Positions 44,124 through 54,649 of a stretch of DNA of 64,000 nt are shown here, piece by piece. Source of the stretch: Pseudocercospora fijiensis CIRAD86 (lineage: Eukaryota; Ascomycota; Dothideomycetes; Mycosphaerellales; Mycosphaerellaceae); assembly GCF_000340215.1 (NCBI RefSeq), contig NW_006921538.1:992001-1056000 (forward strand), written 5' to 3'. The notes below the pieces were generated by a model, which saw nothing but the letters and a program-made list of their open reading frames with translations, was not told the DNA's origin and did not search any database. The position numbers were made by a program, and so were the translations under genes. The stretch's first letter is position 1; each line of letters begins with the position of its first letter.

Positions 44124-45632
44124 TCATCCTTCGAAGGCCTCAAAAGTGACCACTTCAACGCTGAGCTCTTCTAGATCCATGAGCACCACTTGCCCAGTTT
44201 CCTTGAAGCTAGGCACTGCGATGAGCTTCACCAGCTGGCCATGCGGTCCTTCAATGGTGCTGCTCTCGAAATTGGGCTGACACCCAGCAAAGTAGACGTG
44301 CGGACATTCTTGGATCACGAATTTGTCTCCATCCTGGAATGGGAAGCACCAGAGAGTGTCGGGAGCGGTCGGAGCAGACAAGCGCCATCTCAACATCGCT
44401 TCCATCATCTCTAATCTCTCCTCTCCGTCGACGTACTTGTAGACATCCTCCACCGTTTGACCGCCTGCGCCCAGAAATCTCCAGCCTTGAAGGTCGAACT
44501 CAGCAGGATTCGTGGTGGAGTCGAACCATGGAGAGTCTGTCTCGGTGGCGAGCGGTGCGGCCATGTACGCTCTACACCGGGTGAACATGGCAGGATGAAT
44601 GGGCTGCTGAGGTAATGCTGTCGAAGTCGGATCTGTAAGGCCCGGCAGGAGCGTGATTGGTATTGACGGCAGTAGCGATGCCATGTATGAATCCAATCTC
44701 TCCGTTGGATTTGCATTATACGCTGATGCATCGTAGCCGTACGTACGCTTTCCAGATTTCTTTGCTGCTGCGACTTCCTCCCGCGAGGGTATGGGCTGGC
44801 CATGAGCAAGTGTGTTTCCAGCAATAATGAGTCGTGATATTTGTGATGCTGCTGATTGTTCATCCAGTCCCCCTGCTTCACCAAGCAAGTACTCGGCAAG
44901 CATATCCAGCATAAGCGTGTCTCCGTCATCACCACTGATTGACAAGCCAGACACTATCGCCACTTTTCCACCAGACTCTCGCTTCTGGCTGGCCTTCTTG
45001 CCTTTCAGTGCAGCATCTCCATCGTCTCTCTCCCATCTCTGCGGTTGACGTGGCAGGTCCGGGACTCTTATATCCAGAACCTCAAAATCGCCGTCCGAGT
45101 TCTCCGTGCCCAATACAGCCACAATGGCACCTGTCACCAACAATACGCTCGCCAGGAAGCCGCCAGTCAGCTTCAGCCGACCACTCTCATCCTCCAGCAT
45201 CATGGAGACATTGCCTTCCCCAGGGTTGTATTTTTGCCTTGCAGGCGGGGCAGCGATCCAATGCTCCTTCCCAATGTCCTCCAGCACATTTGGCTTTAGC
45301 GGCATCTCGACGAAGACCGTACCAATGACCCAGCAGAGGTGCCCTTGCCGCACATCTAGCACTCTGTCCACTTTCCTCGCCTGTTCTCCGCCAATGTGGA
45401 AGTCGCTGAATGCTTCCGAGGCTATTGATTCCACGGCGGGTTTGAGCTGGGCGAGGCGCGTAAAGTACATGTCGGCATATTGCTGTTGGTATTGTTTGGC
45501 TTCGTTGCGCGGAAGTGTAAAGGTCGATAGAGGGTTGTAGATGGCATTGCTGCGCTCGTGGCACTCGTATTGCGTCGTCTTGTCGCTTGGTTTTGATAGA
45601 AGAGCATCGTCGCTGGCGTTGTCGACGGCCAT
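44124..45632 (-). CDS. DNA polymerase delta subunit 2 (B-subunit)
   Basis: 502 residues in one exon. The B-subunit is the non-catalytic scaffold of DNA polymerase delta, linking the catalytic subunit with the third subunit in nuclear lagging-strand synthesis (POLD2; yeast Pol31/Hys2; fission yeast Cdc1). Recognisable parts are the N-terminal helix region, an OB-fold segment (KVDRVLDVRQGHLCWVIGTV, LTGGFLASVLLVTGAIVAVL) and an inactivated phosphoesterase fold (KVAIVSGLSISGDD, LIIAGNTLAHGQPI, LPQQPIHPAMFTRC). The conserved C-terminal region has PDTLWCFPFQDGDKFVIQECPH, with VKLIAVPSFKETGQVVLMDL after it. The catalytic metal-binding residues of true phosphoesterases are absent, as expected. Length (about 470-500) is typical, and the first Met gives a full-length alignment by eye. 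Confidence 0.95.
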   Translation of the reverse strand: MAVDNASDDALLSKPSDKTTQYECHERSNAIYNPLSTFTLPRNEAKQYQQQYADMYFTRLAQLKPAVESIASEAFSDFHIGGEQARKVDRVLDVRQGHLCWVIGTVFVEMPLKPNVLEDIGKEHWIAAPPARQKYNPGEGNVSMMLEDESGRLKLTGGFLASVLLVTGAIVAVLGTENSDGDFEVLDIRVPDLPRQPQRWERDDGDAALKGKKASQKRESGGKVAIVSGLSISGDDGDTLMLDMLAEYLLGEAGGLDEQSAASQISRLIIAGNTLAHGQPIPSREEVAAAKKSGKRTYGYDASAYNANPTERLDSYMASLLPSIPITLLPGLTDPTSTALPQQPIHPAMFTRCRAYMAAPLATETDSPWFDSTTNPAEFDLQGWRFLGAGGQTVEDVYKYVDGEERLEMMEAMLRWRLSAPTAPDTLWCFPFQDGDKFVIQECPHVYFAGCQPNFESSTIEGPHGQLVKLIAVPSFKETGQVVLMDLEELSVEVVTFEAFEG

Positions 45633-46024
45633 TTTGGGGAGAATACGAGGATACGATGTTAGACAAACTATGGCTCAGTATATGAGGCAAAATACCAGTC
45701 AGTCCGAGTGAAGCATTGGTCCGGCACCGCGAAGGACGCGTCAAGCTAGAACTACTCTACGCGTGTGGTAGAGGCATGATCGTCGCTTTCGCTTTCGCTT
45801 TCGGACCCTTGTCTTCTTGCTGCTGTAATCAACTCCCGCTCCGCTTCACCATCATCCATTGCTGCAACTATCACACTGCGATAACTCATGCGGCGGCCAA
45901 CATAATACAGCTTTCTGCCACCCTGCGCTTCCCAAGCAACATGGTGAAAGCTCACCGCTCGCTTCGACGTATATAGTGTCCGTCCCTTGGCTCCTTGAAT
46001 GCTTGATACGTCGACACTCAGCGT

Positions 46025-46483
46025 TCATTTGAACGAATTCTCGGCTTCTTCCACCTGGGTCTGATCCTCATTATTTCCGATCTGAATTGGAGGCTTCGAT
46101 CTGCCGGTCGAGTCGGCGGTCTTGGCATCGCTTGTGCGAGCGCGATCGAGAGGCAGATAGTTGCGCTCGGTTTGAAGGTGCGCGACTACAGATAATCCGT
46201 TCGTAAAGCTAACTGACTGCTTTTGGCGGTTTTGGGCAGTCGCTGGGATCCTCATAGTTCGCTCATTCAAATCCCTCATCACTTTAGGGTGGTATAGCAA
46301 GTTGAGAGGCATGGACGCAATCTGCTCGACCAATGCTTCCAAGCGCGAATCGCTCTCCTCGCCGACATCCCAAAGCTCCAGCTTTACCATTCGATCTTTT
46401 AGTTGCGCACGCATCTCTTCCAGACGCTCCAGCTCTTTTTTCTCGTTGTACAGGAGCTCGCCTCGACCGTTCGATGGCGGCAT
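46025..46483 (-). CDS. Hypothetical coiled-coil protein
   Basis: 152 residues from the Met at 46483 (MPPSNGRGELL); a Met four codons earlier is equally possible. Residues 12-60 form a charged helix (EKKELERLEEMRAQLKDRMV) followed by a short hydrophobic segment (LVEQIASMPLNLLYH). The C-terminal half is polar and probably disordered. I do not recognise a family. It is a single exon, shares strand with POLD2 and lies upstream of it. Confidence 0.5.
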   Translation of the reverse strand: MPPSNGRGELLYNEKKELERLEEMRAQLKDRMVKLELWDVGEESDSRLEALVEQIASMPLNLLYHPKVMRDLNERTMRIPATAQNRQKQSVSFTNGLSVVAHLQTERNYLPLDRARTSDAKTADSTGRSKPPIQIGNNEDQTQVEEAENSFK

Positions 46484-46499
46484 TTTGTATCTCAAGCGT

Positions 46500-48016
46500 T
46501 GTCCAGCAGGACTAAGGGCTTGACTTGGCTTGAAGAAGAACGCGTTATCACGTTCTCCAGGTAGGATTGAGCGTGCGCTGAGGTGAATGAACGGACTTAC
46601 GACTGTCGAAATGCGACGAATGAATGATCTGGCGCGCAGCGGGCCTCGTCAAAGGCTCGAGAGCTGCTATTGGCTACATGCCGTTTGTAACATGAAGCGG
46701 CCTAGTCACTCTTGCCTTTTCGGGAAGGACTCAGCAGTCATTCACTTGCTGCACGTCACCTGAGACCTCGCAGCATTTAACAAGCGACTCGATATAACCA
46801 TGGAATACGTTTCTTGATTTTGCAACACGTCTGCCGGACATTTTGATCCCGTACAGTCAGCGTGCGGCAACCAGTGACAGACGAGGTAAGTCAGTGGCTT
46901 TCTCAGCTTATGGAACGAATCTTAGCAAATCGAGTCTTTGTACGTGCTATCCTTTTCCGGGGGACGCAGTCCTCTTTGTATGCTCGACATTTTAACAAAG
47001 CGATGCTGACCAGTAAAGCTTGAAAGCTCGCTCAGGGCAGCCAACAACACGAGCAATATCCTTCGTTGACTTACCACGAATGCATATAGTACAAGATCGA
47101 AGTCATGGACAGGCTTCGTGGCTTCATGAATAATTTCTGGCCGCGGCCATCACATACGCCACAACTAGATACTGCCACAGTGTCGGGTCGAGAGAGCACC
47201 ATATCTGGCTCTCGTTGATCTCGGCATGTCAGTCCCTCAGACTCCTGAACGTGGTCTTGACGAGATACCGACTGGTGGTGGGCTTGAGGAGGAGGAGGAT
47301 ATTATACATTCTTCTGAGTCTGGACAGGGAAGGAAGAGGAGAGGGCTGAATCGTGTTCGTGCGGCGATTGTGCAGGATGCTGATCCGCGGAGAAGTCCTT
47401 CGTTGCCTTCCAGCCGCGAGTTCAGGGGAATTGGGAGTGATAGTCCAGTTTGGGAAAGGATGACGGCGTCACTGTCGCCAGATACAGGTATTGAGAGGAA
47501 GAGGAGGCTACGTGATTATGAGGCCGAAATGGAAGAGGAGTGGGAGACGGTGTAAGAGGACGTCGGATAGAGTTATCGAGATCCTTGCTAGCGTTGCGGC
47601 ATGCCGAAAGCGCCTTGCCGAGAATGCCTGATCATCCAAGAGCGAGAGCAGAGCACGCTTTCACTCGTATGTCACAGGAGGCACTGCATTTCCGAACTCA
47701 TCGCCGTCCTCCCACATCACAACACTGCACATCTTCGCGTGTCGTCTGATGAAGCACGCCAATGCCGATGTCCGCCGCCGAAGAAGCCACTCAAAAGACG
47801 CACGGGCAGCGACCGATTAGCGTGCTTCGGAGTAGAACTGCATACCTTAGCAGATGCCTCGGCGAGTCGGAGTGAGCCTGCGTGCGTGACAAAGATCATT
47901 GTGCCTTCTCGTCCAGAGTTGCGAAGGATGTAGCATCTAGCATCTATGCTGAAATTCGCTGTCGACATTGCCGGCTTCCACTTCAAGTCTAGCTCCCATT
48001 GACGAGAACAGCGACA
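46500..48016. other. Intergenic with minor open frames
   Basis: Apart from the small frame at 47226 nothing is supported. A short frame at 47105-47218 (MDRLRGFMNNFWPRPS) precedes it in another frame and could be a first exon or an upstream ORF. Confidence 0.4.
47226..47555 (+). CDS. Hypothetical small charged protein
   Basis: 109 residues, Glu/Arg/Ser-rich, with SGQGRKRRGLNRVRA as a possible nuclear signal and an acidic C-terminus (YEAEMEEEWETV). No domain was recognised. Ordered amino-acid clustering and a plausible stop support it modestly; a frame-shifted 37-codon frame just upstream may belong to the same gene. Confidence 0.35.
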   Translation: MSVPQTPERGLDEIPTGGGLEEEEDIIHSSESGQGRKRRGLNRVRAAIVQDADPRRSPSLPSSREFRGIGSDSPVWERMTASLSPDTGIERKRRLRDYEAEMEEEWETV

Positions 48017-49740
48017 ATGCCTTCGCAATCGCCGTATCCCGAACTCAAGATACCGAACGTCGGCCTTTGGGACTTCCTGTTCGAGAGGAAGGACAGAGAC
48101 TTTCCGGATGACAAAGGCGCATGATATCGATGCCAGCATGCAGGTAGAAGACCTTGCTGACTTAATGCGCAGTCATCTACGTTGACCCAGCCACCGACCG
48201 ATCATATACATACGCCCAAGTCAAGAACACCGCCATCGAGTTCGGGAAAGGTCTGAAAGGTCTCTGGGATTGGCAGAAGGGCGATGTCCTCGCGCTATAC
48301 ACGCCGAACTGCATAGATACGCCAGCGATCACATGGGGCACGCATTGGGCGGGTGGGATTGTGTCGCCTGCAAATCCAGGCTACACTGTTGAAGAGCTTG
48401 CATACCAGTTGAAGGATAGTGGGGCAAGAGCAATCATCACGCAACTACCTCAACTGCCACTTGCCGTTGAGGCCGCGAAGAAGGTCGGCATACCAGAAGA
48501 TCGCATCGCTTTGATCGGAGACGAGCGGGACCCCAATGGCAGGGTCAAGCACTTCACATCCGTGCGAAACATCTCTGGCACGCAACGATTCAGAAGAGCC
48601 AAGGTGAATCCGGAGAAGGACCTTGCTTTTCTTGTGTACAGTTCTGGAACCACCGGTCTGCCCAAAGGTGTCATGCTCTGCCATCGGAATATTGTTGCCA
48701 ACGTGATGCAGAATACCGCAGGAGAGCACAGGCTTTCGTGGAAGCCTCACAAGGAAGCGCCAGAAGGAGATGCGATTCTCGCCTTCTTGCCCTTCTTCCA
48801 TATCTACGGACTTACCTGCATCATCCATCATTGCCTATACCGAGGTCTCAAATGCGTTGTGCTACCGAAGTTCGATCTCGAGGCGTGGTGTCAGATCGTG
48901 CAAAGTCACAAAATCACAATGTCATACGTCGTCCCGCCAGTCGTGCTGCTCCTTGCAAAGCATCCGGTAGTGGACAAGTACAATCTCAGCAGTTTGCGCA
49001 TACTCAATTCTGGTGCAGCACCGCTCACGAAGGAGCTGGTGGACGCCGTGTACGCTCGCATCAAAGTGCCCATCAAGCAAGGCTATGGCCTCAGCGAAAC
49101 ATCACCAACCACACATCTGCAGCCATGGGAGGATTGGCAGTCATCGATGGGCTCGGTCGGCAAGCTCCTTCCCAACCTTACGGCCAAATATATGTCACCA
49201 GAAGAGAAAGAACTCCCGCAAGGTGAAGTAGGCGAACTCTGGCTCAAAGGACCCAACATCTTCATGGGCTACCTCAACAACCCCGAAGGAACCAAAAACG
49301 CCCTCACACACGATGGTTATTTCAAGACCGGCGACGTTGGGTACCAAGATTCGCACGGAAATTTCTACATCACCGACCGCGTCAAAGAACTCATCAAATA
49401 CAAAGGCTTCCAAGTCCCTCCCGCCGAGCTGGAAGGCTACCTCGTCGCGCATCCCAAAATCGACGACGTGGCTGTCCTCGGCGTATATCGAGAGGATCTG
49501 GCCACTGAAGTTCCTTTGGCATATGTTGTGCCCAAATCCGGCAACACGCCGAGTCCAGAATTGGCGCGGGAAATTGAGGCTTGGTTGGGCAAGAAGGTTG
49601 CTAATCACAAGAAATTGAGAGGCGGGGTTAGGTTTACGGATGCGATACCGAAGAGTGTGAGTGGGAAGATTTTGAGGAGGATGTTGAAGGTTCGGCATCA
49701 GGAGGAGGAAGAGAGGAAGAGAGGGAGGGCGAAGTTGTAG
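48017..49740 (+). CDS. 4-coumarate-CoA ligase-like acyl-CoA synthetase, peroxisomal
   Basis: Two exons, 48017-48116 and 48173-49740, give 555 residues. The 56-bp intron has a GC donor (AAAG/GCGCAT), a CTGAC-type branch site and a CAG-like acceptor. It must be removed because the unspliced reading hits a stop at once. ANL-superfamily enzymes activate carboxylic acids with ATP to acyl-AMP and then transfer the acyl group to CoA. Motifs: P-loop YSSGTTGLPKGVM, A5-like GYGLSETSPTTH, GELWLKGPNIFMGYL, the TGD of YFKTGDVGY with the ITDR-VKELIKYKGFQV hinge, and PKSVSGKILRRM with the catalytic Lys. The C-terminus AKL is a PTS1 signal, pointing to the peroxisome and to side-chain or fatty-acid activation rather than phenylpropanoid synthesis. 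The substrate is unknown. Confidence 0.92.
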
Positions 49741-50029
49741 GGGATGTATGAATCGATCAATGATGAATGTGGTATGCTTGAGAGGATTTCTCTTCTGGGT
49801 TTTGAGTGTGTGGTGATTACATTGACGTGTTCGTGGTGATGTAAGTGTTAGACGAGGTGCACGTGGGTGCTTCACACAAGAACGACATGATATGCTTCAA
49901 TGCTTCTTGCGTACCGCTAATTCAGGCACGACTTGGATCAGCAACAACAAGCGGAATGAATTTTGTGGATTGGTCGTTGACCTCCTACCGCTAGCTTATA
50001 TCTTTCTTAGCAGTGTGACAGGGCAGTGT

Positions 50030-52070
50030 CACGATATTGTAGATGGGTTTTTCTTGATTGCTGAAGGTATACAGCTAGCTAATGTCCTTGGTAGCGACTA
50101 TGTATGCGGATTGGGCTGTCTACGTGTGTGCAATGCAGTATGTACGAGCTGGAGAAGTTTCTGTATGCTGTTTTGTCGATTTCTTGCCGAGTTTAGGTAG
50201 CTTGGCAGTGCAATTTTCTTCATTGTTGACGGTGTACGGCTAGTTCATGTCCTTCTTGGCAATCTTACTCTAGCGGCAATGTGGTACCGACCTGCTGTAT
50301 CTAGGAGCTTATATAAGCGTTGGCGTTTCCGTAGGGGTTGGGGTATAGTCTGCTAGTCATCGTATAACTAGATTATATCTAAATCCTATAAGAGTGAAAT
50401 TGCCACGCCTTATAGGTGCCGGGTGGTGTAGGTGGATTGCTAATGATGTACAGCTAGTTCATGTCCTTGTAGGGGACGTCTATGCGGTGTAATCATCTAT
50501 ATGCAAGATGGTCGGAGCAAGAGGATGAAGTATTCGAGTCTTGTTTTGATTGTATGTTGATGTTGTACAGCTGTTTCATGTCCTCGCGGTTGTTCTATCG
50601 CACAAACAGCTATAGGTCAACAGCATGAACGTCGAGGTGGAGGAGGTCCCGGAGCGGTTTTGATTCGATGCGGAAAATGTACAGCTAGTTCATGTTCTAG
50701 GGGCTAGGGTTGAGTCCACCATGCATCTACCTGGGAGACAAAAGGAACACAAAGCGGAGAAGTCTGGTGTAGTGTGTATGGTTGATTGCTGATGGTGTAC
50801 AGCTAATTCATGTCCGCATGGTAGGGGCTGGGAAATGATTGATGAGAGCCACTCGACTTGATCGTATAGCTAGCTACATAGCTCGTATCGTTCTTGGCCA
50901 TGATGACGAGAGCTGTCGTATCACAGCACGAAGCGAACAAGATGGTACAGCCTTGATTAGATGAGCTGATTGAATGCTGATGGTTTACAGCTAGTTCATG
51001 TTCCTTTTTGGGGGTAACAACAGCCAACCTGCGACCTCCCGTGACGAAGAAATCGCAACACAAAGCGGAGAAGCTTTGTGTAGCATTAGAAACACGATCT
51101 AGTTCGTTGCTAGTGATGTACGACTCGCTTGCATACGTCCTACTGCTGGACAGCACTATGCAAAAATCCGGTTGGACAAGGCGGTGAAGGTCTGAGGTAC
51201 ATGTGGAGAGGCGGAATGATTGATTGCTGCCATTGCACAGCTAGTCATTGGCCTCGCACTGCCATCAGCCATCACGGCGGAGAGCCTTTGGGGTATCAGC
51301 AGATTTTCCTTGTTCTCACGGACTTGTTGAGCCGTTGACAGCATGGAGGAATGAGGATTTTGATGGGATGTTGGAGTTGTGCAGCTACCTATATAGCTGA
51401 GGCTGAGCAGATTCATAAGACTGAGCTGCAACTGGTCATCGAACGCACTTTCCCGCAGGGCGGAGGAGGCGGAGACGTGTAAGAGCTGGCAAGTTCTGGC
51501 GGTTGGTTATGAAGAACATTCTTCAGATTGATGAATGAAGTTGTACCAGCGTTGTTCTCATTGCTTGCGAAGATCACACAGCTACTCCTGGCTGATATTT
51601 TTTCGATTGGAGGCGGATATTCATTGCATATTGAGCAGCTCCTCGTGCGAGCTTGTCACAACGTCGATCTATCGGCCATGGAGGAAGTGAGATCAGAGGG
51701 ACATCCTGATTGCTTGCTCATGCTGCACAGCTAGACGAGGTTCGACCAGGTGAAGGTCGCTTGCCCCAGCAGTTTTACAAAAGATCGGCAAGGACGGCAC
51801 GTACGAAGGGGAGGCTTTGGAGAGACATAATGGTTGGAGCGCACGCGTGGCGAGCATGGCTGTGCTCTCTCTTCGAATTGGTTGCTACAATGAAAGCATC
51901 CAGCCGGCAGTTTGGCCATGGGATCAGAACCAGGCTCGCTCTCGGGTCAAGGGCACCGTTGGTGGAGGATCATTTGGAGATGATTTCGAATTGCACGCTG
52001 AAGTCGCTCACTGAGGACGTGGATCTCCCGATGGTCTTTGCGGTCGTGTAGCTAGCTCTCGTCCAGAGCT
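50030..52070. repeat. Degenerate array with a conserved ~20-bp core, about 13 copies
   Basis: A core close to GTACAGCTAGTTCATGTCC, often preceded by GATTGCTGATG, recurs at about 50067, 50231, 50444, 50562, 50676, 50794, 50982, 51115, 51232, 51376, 51571, 51722 and 52043. Many intervals are close to 117 bp (113-120) and others are larger. The spacers are largely unalike, apart from a shared CACAAAGCGGAGAAG word near 50750 and 51057. The array fills the convergent intergenic region between the acyl-CoA ligase and the secreted repeat protein. The composition is normal. No coding frame follows the repeats. Confidence 0.7.
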
Positions 52071-52361
52071 ACGAAAATAGCAATGATCGCTTTGATTACA
52101 CGCCATAGAGTGCGGTGTGCAACCATGGTGGGTTCATGAATGATGAGAAGTTCAGTCTTAACTATGTAAGACTGAATCCTCGCTTGATTGGAGAACGCAG
52201 CGGCAGATATCAAACACACTCGCTTCAGACTCAATCAAAGTGTCCAGTATTAAACACTCAACCATAATGCCATGGCCAAGCATACTTGGCAGAGGTCGAA
52301 TCAAGAACAGGACCTTGATCAACAATAAGAAGCAAGAGCTCAATTCCCAAAGTTACACCGG

Positions 52362-53621
52362 TCAATGCAATTCTGGAGGCGTGCTGCACTGCAGTGACAG
52401 GCGCACAGCATCCTCACATGCCTCCCAGGATAGATGGGGCAGTTTTAGCAGGATGTCTGTCACACATTCCTTGACTGCATCGTTCTCGGACAGGCCCTCA
52501 TCATCGAGATACTTTCGATATCGCTGTCGGACAAGGGCCATGTTTCTGTCTCTGCGAGAAGGGCCGGCTTGAGGTGGCGCAGGTGGTTGCTGAGCTTGCT
52601 GACTTGGGCCGGCTTGAGGTAGTGCAGGTGGTTGCTGAGCTTGCTGACTTGGGCCGGCTTGAGGTAGCGCAGGTGGTTGCTGAGCTTGCTGACTGGGGCC
52701 GGCTTGACCATGACCCTGTGCAGAATAGCGAGGTGATGGAATGTGGCCAGGTGTCACTGGACCGCGCCTGTTCCCTCTTCCCTCCATTCTGAACCGCAAG
52801 TTTTCACGTACTAGGTAACTGTCCTCCGTGGCTGAGTCGACAGTTTGCAGTTCCGGATGCAACTCGAGCCATGTGCGACCCAGCTCTCGCGACATCTTCT
52901 TATGATCTATTCCGGAATTCTCGACAGATTCAATGCGGGTCCAAAGCCGATCGAGGTCAGGAGTTAACATCGACATGTCTAGAGCTGGCTCAAATGCATC
53001 TGGATCGACCAAGAGCTTGCCTTCTCGGACCCATATGTTACAATCATTGATGGCGTGTTCTTCTCTGTCGCCGCCGCTAAACAGGGTTGGGTATTTTGCC
53101 AACATGTCGTTGCTGACTTTCAGAATGGCATCACGATGCCTGTTCAAACCCTTCTTGTCATTGTTCCTTGGGTCAGAATCAATATAGCCCCGGTAGGCGC
53201 TATAGGCCCATTGATGCTGCTCCTGGGTGCCTGGTTGCTGACGGGTCTCAAGCTTCGAGGCGCCTTTGTTGGCGTCAGGCTTAGTATTGGCCTGCTCAGA
53301 TGCCGGTGCGGAAGCAGAGTTGGGCACCAGTGGAACACTGAGATCTCCAAAGGTATCGGGCAAATTGATGGTCTCTAGCAAGGCCCAACCTCCCTTTGGG
53401 TCATCAGGGTTGGGAGCCGACTGGGTCTTAGGCGGGTCGTCAGGCTGAACGGGACGAGGCGGAGCTCGCTTCTGGAGAACGCCATCAAGGACAGACACTG
53501 AGCGTCCATTGAGTGGCTCGGTAAGCGAAGCCTCGTTGAAGCGCGTCTTCGCAGAAATGGGACTGGCGCCCGTGAGCGAGGCCAGAGGCAGGAAGAGTAT
53601 CAAGATTTGTGGAGGAATCAT
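52362..53621 (-). CDS. Secreted protein with Gln/Pro-rich tandem repeats
   Basis: 419 residues. The signal peptide is ILILFLPLASLTGASPISA, followed by a short pro-region ending in LQKR at about residue 52, a Kex2-type cleavage site. The central part (about 130-270) is charged and probably helical, with no known domain. Residues about 305-355 contain three copies of a 15-residue unit QAGPSQQAQQPPALP, mirrored at DNA level by a 45-bp repeat. A helical C-terminal segment with two Cys follows (KECVTDILLKLPHLSWEACE). Secretion, kexin processing and length-variable repeats resemble fungal candidate effectors or wall proteins; that is an inference. The family is not recognised. Confidence 0.7.
   Translation of the reverse strand: MIPPQILILFLPLASLTGASPISAKTRFNEASLTEPLNGRSVSVLDGVLQKRAPPRPVQPDDPPKTQSAPNPDDPKGGWALLETINLPDTFGDLSVPLVPNSASAPASEQANTKPDANKGASKLETRQQPGTQEQHQWAYSAYRGYIDSDPRNNDKKGLNRHRDAILKVSNDMLAKYPTLFSGGDREEHAINDCNIWVREGKLLVDPDAFEPALDMSMLTPDLDRLWTRIESVENSGIDHKKMSRELGRTWLELHPELQTVDSATEDSYLVRENLRFRMEGRGNRRGPVTPGHIPSPRYSAQGHGQAGPSQQAQQPPALPQAGPSQQAQQPPALPQAGPSQQAQQPPAPPQAGPSRRDRNMALVRQRYRKYLDDEGLSENDAVKECVTDILLKLPHLSWEACEDAVRLSLQCSTPPELH
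52570..52706. repeat. 45-bp tandem repeat in the secreted protein gene
   Basis: Three near-identical units (GGTGGTTGCTGAGCTTGCTG, then ACTTGGGCCGGCTTGAGG and a short link) lie in frame and encode the QAGPSQQAQQPPALP repeat. Near identity at DNA level implies recent expansion. Confidence 0.9.
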
Positions 53622-54649
53622 CTACGCCGCTCCGTCAGCCAAATGTGATGCTGGCCTTATGGATCACGTGGGTGGATCACAGCCTGATTCGCTTCTGTCG
53701 GCGCAAGCTAATCAAGAAAGGCGAGGAGAGGTCGCGACTTTGTCAAGGCTGCTTTGGAGAGTTGAGCAAGGGCAGGTGAGAAGGTGTCAATAGTCTGATG
53801 GCTCACGTGAGCAATGAGCAGTCTGACTCGCTTCCATTAGTCACCGTCTCACAAGATTTGCGAAGAGGGAGGTGAACACCTTGGTACTGTTTCTCTGATA
53901 GAGCCGAGAGTGTCGGCAGTGAGGTGTGTCAGCAACCTCTCAAGGTCACTTGAGGTTGGTGTCGCTCCGCGGTGGTCGATGCTCTGAGGCTTTTGGTTCG
54001 CTTTGCTGTGCTTTGGTAGTGTTAGGACTGTCGAAGGTGAGCTTGGTCGTTGCTGTAGTGGAGGAAAGGAAATCAGAATGGGTGGGGGGAAAGAGGCCCG
54101 GTTTTGAGAACGAGCTGCCAGCGCAGAGGCGTCCCCCATGATCAGGCTGGTCATGATACCAGTGCAATTGGAAGTCATCGGGCTGACCGAATGCTGCTCC
54201 CTCGAGACTAGCAAACTCGAATGTCGAGGCAGTTGCCAAGGATGGCAACAGATGTGCATCGAATTCATGTCAGCGGGCGATTGCTTGGACGTCACGAGAG
54301 GTCCTCCAACTGCGGGAATGGGATGTCATTGACCTGTAACTGCCACCTCGCCAATAATGATAATTGCGTGGGCCATATCATAATGCCCGCTAAAGCACAG
54401 CAGGTTCATCGCAATTGAGGTTTAGCTGCGACTGACCTTGATCATGCCTGACAGAATAGCCAACACCTCGAATGCTTTTGAAGCTCATATCTCGTGACTG
54501 TCGCTATCCACTTGCCCTCCCAGAACGCCGATTGGCGGGCTCATGCTGAAGTCATGCACTTGACTCTCCGATTCTTTCATGTACGGCTTCTCCTCCTGTG
54601 GCGAAGCATGCATGCTGGTATGAATTTAACACGGCATATCATACCGCAC
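53622..54649. other. Intergenic; no supported gene
   Basis: Upstream region of the secreted repeat protein and downstream of the methyltransferase. Only short overlapping frames occur. Confidence 0.55.

Noticed and set aside
50030..52070. Core-motif array as a multi-exon protein gene
   Set aside because: The reading frame of the core changes from copy to copy and the spacers contain stops in all frames.
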